Assembly (NCBI GenBank): GCA_035523875.1
Contig: DATKPY010000029.1
Span: 1-64,000, forward strand
Length of the DNA: 64,000 bases
Origin: JASHUC01 sp035523875
Lineage (GTDB): Bacteria; Pseudomonadota; Gammaproteobacteria; Steroidobacterales; Steroidobacteraceae
Direction of reading: 5' to 3'
Both the position numbers and the translations under genes were made by a program. The stretch's first letter is position 1. Each line of letters opens with the position of its first letter. The notes beneath the pieces were generated by a model, which worked only from the letters and a program-made list of their open reading frames with translations, was not told the DNA's origin and did not search any database. Below are positions 1 through 6,875 of this stretch, in pieces.

Positions 1-848
1 GCCGATGCGGCCGCGACGGCGGCCGCATCGGCACGCAGCGCGCCCACGAGCAGCCCCGGCTCCTGCGCCGGGAGGTTACGAACCTCGAGCTCGAGCTCGC
101 AGTGCGCCGGCACGACGTTGAGCGCGCTGCCGCCGAGAATCGTGCCCACGTGCAGGGTCGTGTGAGGATCCTCGTACCCCGGGTCCCGCGGCCCGAAGCG
201 CACGAGCTCCTCCTGGCGCTCGCGGACCTTGCCGATGAACGCGCTCGCCAAGTAGATCGCGTTGATGCCGCGATCGGGAATCGAGGAATGCGCTGCGCGG
301 CCGCGGCACACGGCCCGCAAGGAGGTCTTGCCCTTGTGCGCGATGGCCGTCGCGAGGCGCGTCGGCTCCCCGACGATGCACAACCGCGGCCGCCGCTCCC
401 AGTGCTGCATATCCGCGATGAGTGAGCGCACGCCCACGCACCCCACTTCCTCGTCGTAGGAGAAGGCGAGCTCGAGCGGCTCGCGCAGCGGCCGGGCGGC
501 GGCGCGCTCGGCCGCACGCAGCGCGCACGCGATGAATCCCTTCATATCGGCGGCGCCGCGTGCGTAGAGCCGTCCTCCCCGCTCGGTCAAGCGGAACGGG
601 TCCGTCGACCACGCCTGGCCCTGCACCGGCACCACATCGGTGTGGCCGGAGAGCAGCACCCCGGCGCGCTCGGCCGGACCGATGCGCGCGTACAGATTGG
701 CCTTGGGCGCCGTGGCATCCGGGTACAGCCGCGCCGGGATGCCCCGTTGTGCGAGAAAGCCGCGCACGTACTCGATGAGCGCAAGGTTCGAATCCCGGCT
801 CACGGTCGGGAATGCGACCAGGTGCTCGAGGATCTCCGCGCTCTCCAT
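1..848 (-). CDS. M20-family metallohydrolase, ArgE-like (partial at window edge)
   Basis: Zinc-dependent amidohydrolase of the acetylornithine deacetylase / succinyl-diaminopimelate desuccinylase family (M20). The N-terminal about 280 residues are present and the C-terminus lies outside the window. Visible family motifs are SGHTDVVPV (first metal His and Asp), AADMKGF (bridging Asp) and the catalytic Glu pair in YDEEVG; the lid domain begins around the HSSIPDRG segment. The start ATG lies 4 nt beyond the stop of the TonB receptor gene, so the two are very probably one transcript, which places this hydrolase under the guanidine-I riboswitch at 3690-3815. Arginine biosynthesis (argE) is the default call. 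The context makes an acylated guanidino or amino compound an equally reasonable substrate, but that is inference. Confidence 0.85.
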   Translation of the reverse strand, partial: MESAEILEHLVAFPTVSRDSNLALIEYVRGFLAQRGIPARLYPDATAPKANLYARIGPAERAGVLLSGHTDVVPVQGQAWSTDPFRLTERGGRLYARGAADMKGFIACALRAAERAAARPLREPLELAFSYDEEVGCVGVRSLIADMQHWERRPRLCIVGEPTRLATAIAHKGKTSLRAVCRGRAAHSSIPDRGINAIYLASAFIGKVRERQEELVRFGPRDPGYEDPHTTLHVGTILGGSALNVVPAHCELELEVRNLPAQEPGLLVGALRADAAAVAAAS

Positions 849-852
849 TTCC

Positions 853-3570
853 CTAGCGGGGATTGAGCGAGTAGGTGAGGGTGATGCCGACCGTCCGCGG
901 AGTCGACACGATTCCCTGCCAGCGGTTGCCGTAGAGCGCCGGGTCGGAGTACGAGGTGATGCCGAGTATGTTGGTCACGTTGTCGACGTACAGGGTTCCA
1001 ACCCAGTTCGTGTGCGCGTAGGACAGTCGCGTGTCGATCATCGTGAACCCCGCCGCGGTCGGCACCGTCGCCGAGAGCGCCGGAAGGATCGCGCTCGTGT
1101 AATGCGCGCTCCAGGCCCAGCGCCAATCACCGCCGGCGAAGTGGACGTTCTGGTAGGCGAGCGTCACTGCAGCACTGCTCTTCGGCGTCCCGGGGAGAGG
1201 GCTGCCGATGGCCGGGGGCGGAGCGGAGACGTTCGGATAGACGAAGAGCGGATTGAGCTGTGTGATCTTCGTCTGATCGTAGGTGTAGTCGAGCTGTGCG
1301 GCGATGTGATCGGTGATGAGCAGATTGCTCTCGCCCTCGAAGCCGCGGCTCACGGCATCCCCGATGTTGAGCGAGGCGGGCAGAACGAGCGGGGTGAGCT
1401 GCACACCCTCTTGAACGTTGTGCCACTGGATGTCGAACACATCCGCCGAGTACTGCAGACGCCCGGCAACCGTTCCCTTGAAGCCGACCTCGTAATTGTT
1501 CGCGGTGTCCGGCGCGAGTTTCGTGAGCGCGGGCGGGGTCACGTAGTCCTCGCCCGGCTCTGCCGTCGGCAGCGCATTGACGCCCCCGCGCCGGAATCCC
1601 TGCGACCAGGTCGCGTAGACGAGATTGTGCTTGCTCAGCTGATAGGAGGTGTTGAGCTTCCAGAGCGCGCGGCTCCAGCTAGCGCTCAAGGAGCTGTTGG
1701 CGATCGGTGGCACGGAGCCAAAGAACGGCCCGCCGTCGAACAGGAGCCCCGTCTGCTGCGCCTGGTCCACGGTTTGCTTGAACAGCCGCGTGCCGCCGGT
1801 CACGCTCCAGTCGTGCGTCAAGTGCCAGGTGAGCTCGCCGAAGGCCGCCATGTCGCGGAACTTCGTCTCGAAGTCGCCGATGTAAGCCTGGTCCTTGACG
1901 ATTGGAATGCCGTCGACGTAGGTGCTCATGCCGGGGGTGTAGGCCGTCTCGCCCACACCGCAATAGGAAGGCGTGACCCCATCGCCAATGCTCTGGCCGT
2001 AGATCGGCTCGCAGGCGTTGTAGAAGTCGAGGTAGCCGGGATAGAACTCGTGCTCCTGGATGTCGAACGTTTCGTTGCGGTAGAACAGTCCCGCCACCCA
2101 ATCGAGCACTCCGCCCGTCTTCGAGGCGAGGCGCAGCTCCTCCGCCCAGGGCTGATCGTGCAGCCCATCGCGCCCCTGGACGAAGGAGCGCGGGTTCTGG
2201 CCGTAGAGGCTTTGATAGAACGAGAAACTGGTATAGAGCGCCGTGAGGTCGCTCGAGGAGGCATTGACGTGATTGGCCCACGAGCTCGCCGAGGTGAGCG
2301 TCGCGAATCCGAAGTCGTAATCGAGCGTGAGCGCGACCAGGCTCACGCGATCCTTGGCGGCCTCGAGGGAGTTGTCGGCATTGGAGAGCGCGTCAACCCC
2401 CGCAGGCACCGGGGAGTTGTAGAGCTGGGTCGCAAGCGGCGGGTTCGTGAACGTGCCGGTGGGCTGGGTCGCCGGACTGATCCAATCGTTGTAGGCGGAG
2501 GTCTGGGTGGCGACGTACGGGAAGCCTTCCGCCGAGGCGAGCTGGTAGTAGTAGGAGAGCTCGCCGCGAAACTGATCATTCGGCTTCCACAGCGCCGCGA
2601 AGTGAGCCGCGCCGTAATCATCCGAATTGGTGCCGTCCTCGGAGTACTTGACCGGGGGACTCCACAGGTTCCCCGGCTGCGCGGCGATGGGGATGCCCGA
2701 GGAGTTGAGCTCGTAGAGGTTCGGCTGGTTGATGAAGCCCGCATCGTACGAGCGGCTCGCGTTGAAGCGGATCGCGAACGTGTCGCTCAAGGGGATGTTG
2801 AGCATCCCGTGGGCCTCCTCGTTCGGCGCGTGCGTGTGTGCGGTGTCGCTCACGCCGATCTCCGCGCGGGCGTCGAATGCCGAAGGATCCGGCTGGTTGG
2901 TCACGAAGCGGATCGTGCCGCCGAGGGAGCCCTGCCCGTAGAGGGTGCCCTGCGGCCCGCGCAGGATCTCGACGCGGTCGAGATCGTCGATCTGCAGATT
3001 GAAGAATAGCGGCGTGTCGTCGAGGTAGGTTGCGACGGGCGGCACCACCGGCGTCGCGAGCGCGAGCTGGCCCGCGGTCTGCTCGCTGTTGAGGCCGCGG
3101 ATGATGAGAGTCGAGCCCTGGACGCCGCCGAATGCACCCTTGTCGGTGTAGTTGATGCCGGCGAGGGTGTCGGCGAGATCGGCGATGCTCTCGACTCCCT
3201 CCTGCGCGAGCTGATCGCCCGTCACGGCGGTGATGCTGATCGGCAGATCCTGTGCGGAGGCGACGTGTCGCGTCGCCGTGACCATGACCTCCTGCAGGGC
3301 GCTCGTCGGCTGCGCAGTCTGGGCGGAAGTTGTCGCGCCTGCCGCGCTCGCCGCCACCGCGGTGACCGTCGTCGCCGCGCCCGTCGCGTTTGCCGAAGGG
3401 GAATTCGCATCCGCGTGCGCAGGGAGCCCGTAGAGCGCCGCGGCCACCGCCGCCGCGAGCGGGGTCAGCCGCTCGAGCCGCACTCCGCGCCGCAGCGCGG
3501 CCGGTGGAAGGATCCGGGGTGTTTCTCTCAAAGGGAGGTTTGCAGAGCGCCGAGCGTGCTTGGATTTCAC
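853..3570 (-). CDS. TonB-dependent outer-membrane receptor under guanidine riboswitch control
   Basis: Outer-membrane active transporter of 905 residues, energised by TonB-ExbBD. After a basic leader there is a signal peptide hydrophobic core at about residues 35-53, a TonB box at about 91-101 (ALQEVMVTATR), then the plug (about 105-230, with VEILRGPQGTLYGQGSLGG) and a 22-strand type barrel ending in an aromatic-rich tail. The GTG start was chosen because GGAG lies 10 nt upstream and the signal peptide then has normal placement; a longer reading to 3660 would run back into the riboswitch expression platform. The receptor follows a guanidine-I riboswitch and is downstream of the urea/guanidine carboxylase and ABC importer operon. 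It is therefore a candidate outer-membrane importer for guanidine or a guanidino compound. The substrate is inferred from regulation only. Confidence 0.93.
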   Translation of the reverse strand: MKSKHARRSANLPLRETPRILPPAALRRGVRLERLTPLAAAVAAALYGLPAHADANSPSANATGAATTVTAVAASAAGATTSAQTAQPTSALQEVMVTATRHVASAQDLPISITAVTGDQLAQEGVESIADLADTLAGINYTDKGAFGGVQGSTLIIRGLNSEQTAGQLALATPVVPPVATYLDDTPLFFNLQIDDLDRVEILRGPQGTLYGQGSLGGTIRFVTNQPDPSAFDARAEIGVSDTAHTHAPNEEAHGMLNIPLSDTFAIRFNASRSYDAGFINQPNLYELNSSGIPIAAQPGNLWSPPVKYSEDGTNSDDYGAAHFAALWKPNDQFRGELSYYYQLASAEGFPYVATQTSAYNDWISPATQPTGTFTNPPLATQLYNSPVPAGVDALSNADNSLEAAKDRVSLVALTLDYDFGFATLTSASSWANHVNASSSDLTALYTSFSFYQSLYGQNPRSFVQGRDGLHDQPWAEELRLASKTGGVLDWVAGLFYRNETFDIQEHEFYPGYLDFYNACEPIYGQSIGDGVTPSYCGVGETAYTPGMSTYVDGIPIVKDQAYIGDFETKFRDMAAFGELTWHLTHDWSVTGGTRLFKQTVDQAQQTGLLFDGGPFFGSVPPIANSSLSASWSRALWKLNTSYQLSKHNLVYATWSQGFRRGGVNALPTAEPGEDYVTPPALTKLAPDTANNYEVGFKGTVAGRLQYSADVFDIQWHNVQEGVQLTPLVLPASLNIGDAVSRGFEGESNLLITDHIAAQLDYTYDQTKITQLNPLFVYPNVSAPPPAIGSPLPGTPKSSAAVTLAYQNVHFAGGDWRWAWSAHYTSAILPALSATVPTAAGFTMIDTRLSYAHTNWVGTLYVDNVTNILGITSYSDPALYGNRWQGIVSTPRTVGITLTYSLNPR

Positions 3571-3579
3571 AGCGAGTCG

Positions 3580-3697
3580 TCTCCTCAGGTCCGATGCATG
3601 GCCGCACCGTCGAGGAGATCTTTCTCGTTTGGGTGACTTTCCGCGCACGCGGAAGATCATCCCGAGGATGCCGAAGACTCCTCGACGTGAGATCTCC
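3580..3697 (-). promoter_or_regulatory. Putative riboswitch expression platform (SD-sequestering alternative hairpins)
   Basis: The leader RNA between the aptamer and the receptor start can fold in mutually exclusive ways. The segment TCTCCTC (3612-3618) is complementary to the Shine-Dalgarno GAGGAGA (3580-3586). The same region, CTCCTCGACG (3608-3617), is a perfect 10-bp complement of CGTCGAGGAG (3678-3687), and AGATCTCC (3614-3621) is a perfect 8-bp complement of GGAGATCT (3690-3697) at the 3' edge of the aptamer. Ligand binding could therefore decide whether the anti-SD is captured upstream (translation on) or pairs with the SD (off). The complementarity is seen directly; the switching mechanism is inference. 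Confidence 0.6.
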
Positions 3698-3815
3698 CGG
3701 GCTTTTGTCCCGCCGTGTATCCGCGGTTGCCTGAGCCAAGATGCCCGGCGGCGACCGTGGACTGCCTCTCTCGGACCAGACGCCTGCTCGCGCAGGCCGG
3801 AACCCTAGACGCACA
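3690..3815 (-). promoter_or_regulatory. Guanidine-I (ykkC) riboswitch aptamer
   Basis: On the minus strand the invariant ykkC blocks occur in order and with normal spacing: CTAGGGTTCCG (3798-3808), a GCGA-capped 6-bp hairpin (3782-3797), GGTCCGAGAG (3768-3777), a variable arm (about 3719-3767), then the 3' conserved strand (3693-3716) ending GGGACAAAAGCCCGGGAGA. This class binds free guanidinium and normally turns on guanidine exporters or urea/guanidine carboxylase genes. Here it precedes the TonB receptor and M20 hydrolase genes. Its placement in front of an outer-membrane receptor is the unusual part. Confidence 0.95.
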
Positions 3816-3831
3816 TTGTTGGAACGAATGG

Positions 3832-3847
3832 TGCAATCGCCGTGCCG
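3832..3847 (-). promoter_or_regulatory. Sigma-54-type promoter of the riboswitch leader
   Basis: The minus-strand sequence CGGCACGGCGATTGCA matches the RpoN consensus (TGGCACG-N4-TTGCW) at all but the first base, with the required GG-N10-GC geometry for the -24/-12 elements. The predicted transcription start, about 12 nt downstream of the -12 GC, falls near 3821, just ahead of the first conserved riboswitch block. Sigma-54 promoters are typically driven by NtrC under nitrogen limitation, which would suit a nitrogen-scavenging locus. I could not identify a convincing NtrC site upstream. Confidence 0.65.
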
Positions 3848-3967
3848 ACTGCGGCGCCGGCAACGCGCGGCTTGCGCTTCTCAACAGAAATCCGCGACTT
3901 ACACCCGTCGTCTCCGTGCCACAGCACCGGGGCAGCCCGCATGCGGGCCCGGGCGCGCACCACCGCG

Positions 3968-3991
3968 GCGCAGCCCCGGGGGCGGCTGCGC
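3968..3991 (-). terminator. GC-rich stem-loop after the ABC operon
   Basis: Perfect 8-bp inverted repeat (GCGCAGCC / GGCTGCGC) with an 8-nt loop, 13 nt beyond the stop of the ATPase gene. It lacks a T-run, so it could be a factor-assisted terminator or an mRNA-stabilising hairpin. A palindromic CCCGCATGCGGG lies further downstream near 3935-3946. Confidence 0.3.
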
Positions 3992-4003
3992 GATCCGGGT
4001 GCA

Positions 4004-4867
4004 TCAATGATTGAATGCGGAGGGAAGCTCGGCGTCGCTCGCGCGGCGCGAGAGTTTCTGCAGCAGCTCGAGGTCGGTCTTGAGGCCCGAGGTTTCCCGA
4101 ATCTTGCCGAGGATCCGCGCCCGGAGCTCGAGAAAGGCGGGCGTGTGCTTCATGTCCTGCGTGCGGCGCGCGGGCAGGGGCACATCGTAGAGCGAATCGA
4201 TCCGGCCGGGGCGCGGCGCCATCAGCACGACCCGTCGCCCGAGATAGATCGCCTCCTCCACATCGTGGGTCACGAATACCACGGTGCAGTGCTCGAGCTC
4301 CGAGACATGCAGGATGAGATCGTGCATGACCTCTCGCGTCTGCGCGTCGAGTGCGCCGAAGGGCTCATCCATGAGCAGAATGCGGGGGCGGCTCATGAGT
4401 GCGCGGGCAATGGCAACCCGCTGCTGCATGCCGCCCGAGAGCTGGTTGGGATAGGCGCCGGCAACCGCCGCAAGCCCCATGACCCGCAGCAGCGCGTCCG
4501 CGCGGCCGGAGGCCGCCTCCACGTCGGCGGAGGTGCGGTCGCGGGTGTGCGCGGCGAGCTCGCGGGTGAACTTGATGTTCTGGATGACGGTGAGCCACGG
4601 GTAGAGGCTGTAGTTCTGGAACACCATCGCGCGATCGGCGCCGGGACCGGCCACCGGCGCACCGCCCGCCTCGATCTCACCGGCCGAGTGCGGCTCGAGG
4701 CCCGCGAGCGTGCGTAGCAGCGTCGATTTGCCGCATCCCGAGGCGCCGACGAGCGTCACGAACTCGCCCTCGGCCACCGCGAGCGTGAGATCTTGCAGCG
4801 CGATGGTGCGGGACGAGCCAGACTCGAAGATCTTCCAGACCCCGCGGCACTCGATCGCGCTCGTCAC
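4004..4867 (-). CDS. ABC transporter ATP-binding protein (NitT/TauT type)
   Basis: Cytoplasmic ATPase subunit of the importer encoded with the carboxylase operon, about 287 residues. It carries Walker A (GASGCGKST), signature LSGGMQQR, Walker B (ILLMDEPFGALD) and the switch His in VFVTHD. I chose the GTG at 4867, which has GGAG 6 nt upstream and starts just beyond the permease stop; an in-frame ATG at 4891 overlaps the permease by about 20 nt and has no clear SD. It is the last gene of the regulator-to-transporter operon. Family members move nitrate, taurine, sulfonates or thiamine precursors; the company of urea-carboxylase genes suggests urea or guanidine as substrate. Confidence 0.93.
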   Translation of the reverse strand: MTSAIECRGVWKIFESGSSRTIALQDLTLAVAEGEFVTLVGASGCGKSTLLRTLAGLEPHSAGEIEAGGAPVAGPGADRAMVFQNYSLYPWLTVIQNIKFTRELAAHTRDRTSADVEAASGRADALLRVMGLAAVAGAYPNQLSGGMQQRVAIARALMSRPRILLMDEPFGALDAQTREVMHDLILHVSELEHCTVVFVTHDVEEAIYLGRRVVLMAPRPGRIDSLYDVPLPARRTQDMKHTPAFLELRARILGKIRETSGLKTDLELLQKLSRRASDAELPSAFNH

Positions 4868-4869
4868 GC

Positions 4870-5802
4870 TCAGCTCCGCGCGTAGAGCCATGGGAAGGCG
4901 AGCCGGTGGATGAGCCGGAAGAACTGATCGAACGCGAGGCCGATCAGGCCGATGAGAATGATGCCGGCGAAGATCTTGTCGGTCTGCAGGAAGCGCTGCG
5001 CCTTGATGATGGCGTAGCCGAGCCCCGAGTTCGCGGCGACGAGCTCGGCGACGACGAGGTACGTCCACGCCCAGCCCATCGTGATGCGCAGCGTGTCGAG
5101 CAGGGCCGGCTTCGCGGAGGGGATGATTACCTTCTCGATCACCTCGAGGCGCGTCGCACCCATGGTCTGGGCCGCCTCGATCTGCGCCATCGGGACGCGG
5201 CGCACGTCCTCGGCCATCATCAGCACCATCTGGAAGAACGTGCCGATGAAGATGATCGCGATCTTCGCGCCCTCGTCGATGCCGATCCAGAGCATCACGA
5301 GCGGAATGAACGCGACGGCGGGCATGTAGCGCACGAAGTCGGTGAGCGGCTCGAGCAGCGCCTGCACGGCGCGGTAGGTCCCGATCAGCAGGCCGAGCGG
5401 CATCGCGATCAGCGCCGAGAGCGCCCAGCCCGCGACGACCCGGTAGACGCTGATGCGGATGTCCCCGGTCAGGTCATCGTTGTTGAACCAGTACCCCACG
5501 CGCCGCACCACATCGAGCGGCCCGGGGAGGAACACCTTGCTCACGGTGCCAAGGCGGGCGAGCGCGAACCACGCGATGAGCGGCAGCGCGAGTCCGGTCA
5601 GGGCGAGGAGCCAGTACTGGCGCTGACTCATCCAACCGCGCAGCGCCCACATCGAGGGGATCTTGCGCCGCACGGCCGGCAGCTCGAGATGCGCCGTGGC
5701 CGCCGCGGGAGCCGGCCCGGCGGGTGGCGCGGCGGGCACGACGGCGGTCTCGGCCGGTGTGCTCGTCTGCCGCGAGAGGAGCGTCACTCGCGAGCCCGTC
5801 AT
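4870..5802 (-). CDS. ABC transporter permease (NitT/TauT type, urea-carboxylase-associated)
   Basis: Inner-membrane permease of 310 residues. A proline/alanine-rich cytoplasmic N-terminus (about 60 residues) precedes six hydrophobic segments and the BPD_transp_1 EAA loop (EAAQTMGATRLEVIEKVIIP). Its ATG overlaps the stop of the binding-protein gene (ATGA), indicating translational coupling. With the neighbouring binding protein and ATPase it forms one importer that delivers substrate to the carboxylase pathway. The long low-complexity N-terminus is somewhat unusual for this family. Confidence 0.92.
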   Translation of the reverse strand: MTGSRVTLLSRQTSTPAETAVVPAAPPAGPAPAAATAHLELPAVRRKIPSMWALRGWMSQRQYWLLALTGLALPLIAWFALARLGTVSKVFLPGPLDVVRRVGYWFNNDDLTGDIRISVYRVVAGWALSALIAMPLGLLIGTYRAVQALLEPLTDFVRYMPAVAFIPLVMLWIGIDEGAKIAIIFIGTFFQMVLMMAEDVRRVPMAQIEAAQTMGATRLEVIEKVIIPSAKPALLDTLRITMGWAWTYLVVAELVAANSGLGYAIIKAQRFLQTDKIFAGIILIGLIGLAFDQFFRLIHRLAFPWLYARS

Positions 5803-6875
5803 TTGCGCAGCGCCTCCTCGAGCAGCGAGGGATCGACACCGCTTGCGGCGTTGGGGCTGCCGTCGATCAGCTTGTTCGCGAGCAGGAATGCCGCGATGGT
5901 GGGCTCGACGGCGACGAGGCTCGCGGGGTTATGCGGATCGAAGGCCTCGCGGTTCGCCGCCTGGTCGAAGAAGCGCGTGCCGGGGAGGAATACCTTGTAT
6001 CGCTGCGGGTCCATTCCGACCACCTTCGCCATGATCTTGACGGCCTGGTCCGGGTGGGCGTGAATGAAGGTGACCGTGTCGAACCACGCGCGGATCATTC
6101 CGACCAGGTCCTGGCGCTTGTCACGGTCGCGCAGCGCCTCCGACTGCGCAACCAGCAGATCCGGAATCAGTCCGGGCATCTGCTTGGAGGTGAACAGCGG
6201 CCTGCCGCGGCCCGTACTCTCGATCTGGCTGATCCAGGGGTTCCAGACGACCGCGGCATCGACGCGGCCGCTCATGAACGCCGCCGCGGCATCTCCGGCG
6301 GAGAGGTTCACCACGGTCACGTCGCGCGGGGACATGTGGTTGCGCGCAAGGGCGGTGTACAGCACGAAGTGCGAGACGCTGTACTGCTCGAGCGCAATCG
6401 TGCGGCCCTTCAGATCCGCAAACGAGCGGATGTCCGCTCCGACCATGAGCGCATCGTTCCCCGCGGAGTTGTCGTTGACCAGCACGGTCTTGAGCGGTAG
6501 CCCCTTCGCGAGCGGCCCGAGCGTATCCGACCAGGTCTGGCTGTTCGCATCGAGCTGTCCGGTCGAGAGCGCGGAGATCGAGTCGCTGTAGTTCGCAAAC
6601 CAGATGAGCTCGACGTCGGCGCCGTAGCGCTTGAAGTAGCCCTGGCTCTGCGCCACGTACCACGCGACCCAGCCGGTCCAGTCGGATACGCCGACCTTGA
6701 TCTGGGCGTGCGCCGCCGGGCCAGCAAGGCCACAGGCGAGGAGCGCCGCCGCGGCGAGCGCGCCGCGCAGGCGATGCGACGGGCGAGGCCGGCGCGGCGG
6801 GCGAGGCCCGCGGCGCGGATCGCCTGAGGAGCCGGTGAGACGCAGCGGGGAACGGGGTCGAGCAGGCGTGTTCAC
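5799..6875 (-). CDS. Periplasmic substrate-binding protein, urea-carboxylase-region ABC transporter
   Basis: Extracytoplasmic solute receptor of 358 residues (NMT1/SsuA-like fold). A basic N-terminus and hydrophobic stretch (LAAAALLACGLAGPAAHA) form a signal peptide, and the mature protein begins near QIKVGVSDWTGWVAWY. The mature sequence resembles the periplasmic proteins that characteristically accompany urea carboxylase genes. The GTG start at 6875 overlaps the allophanate hydrolase stop (GTGA) and gives the correct signal peptide position. The ligand is likely guanidine or urea, inferred from the operon and the nearby guanidine riboswitch. Confidence 0.9.
   Translation of the reverse strand: MNTPARPRSPLRLTGSSGDPRRGPRPPRRPRPSHRLRGALAAAALLACGLAGPAAHAQIKVGVSDWTGWVAWYVAQSQGYFKRYGADVELIWFANYSDSISALSTGQLDANSQTWSDTLGPLAKGLPLKTVLVNDNSAGNDALMVGADIRSFADLKGRTIALEQYSVSHFVLYTALARNHMSPRDVTVVNLSAGDAAAAFMSGRVDAAVVWNPWISQIESTGRGRPLFTSKQMPGLIPDLLVAQSEALRDRDKRQDLVGMIRAWFDTVTFIHAHPDQAVKIMAKVVGMDPQRYKVFLPGTRFFDQAANREAFDPHNPASLVAVEPTIAAFLLANKLIDGSPNAASGVDPSLLEEALRK

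Noticed and set aside
640..3009. Plus-strand open frame of about 790 codons opposite the TonB receptor
   Set aside because: Antisense shadow: no recognisable motif, no SD, and the minus strand has a full receptor.
3571..3660. N-terminal extension of the TonB receptor to 3660
   Set aside because: The extension lies in the riboswitch expression platform, has no signal-peptide logic and no SD; GTG 3570 has a good SD.
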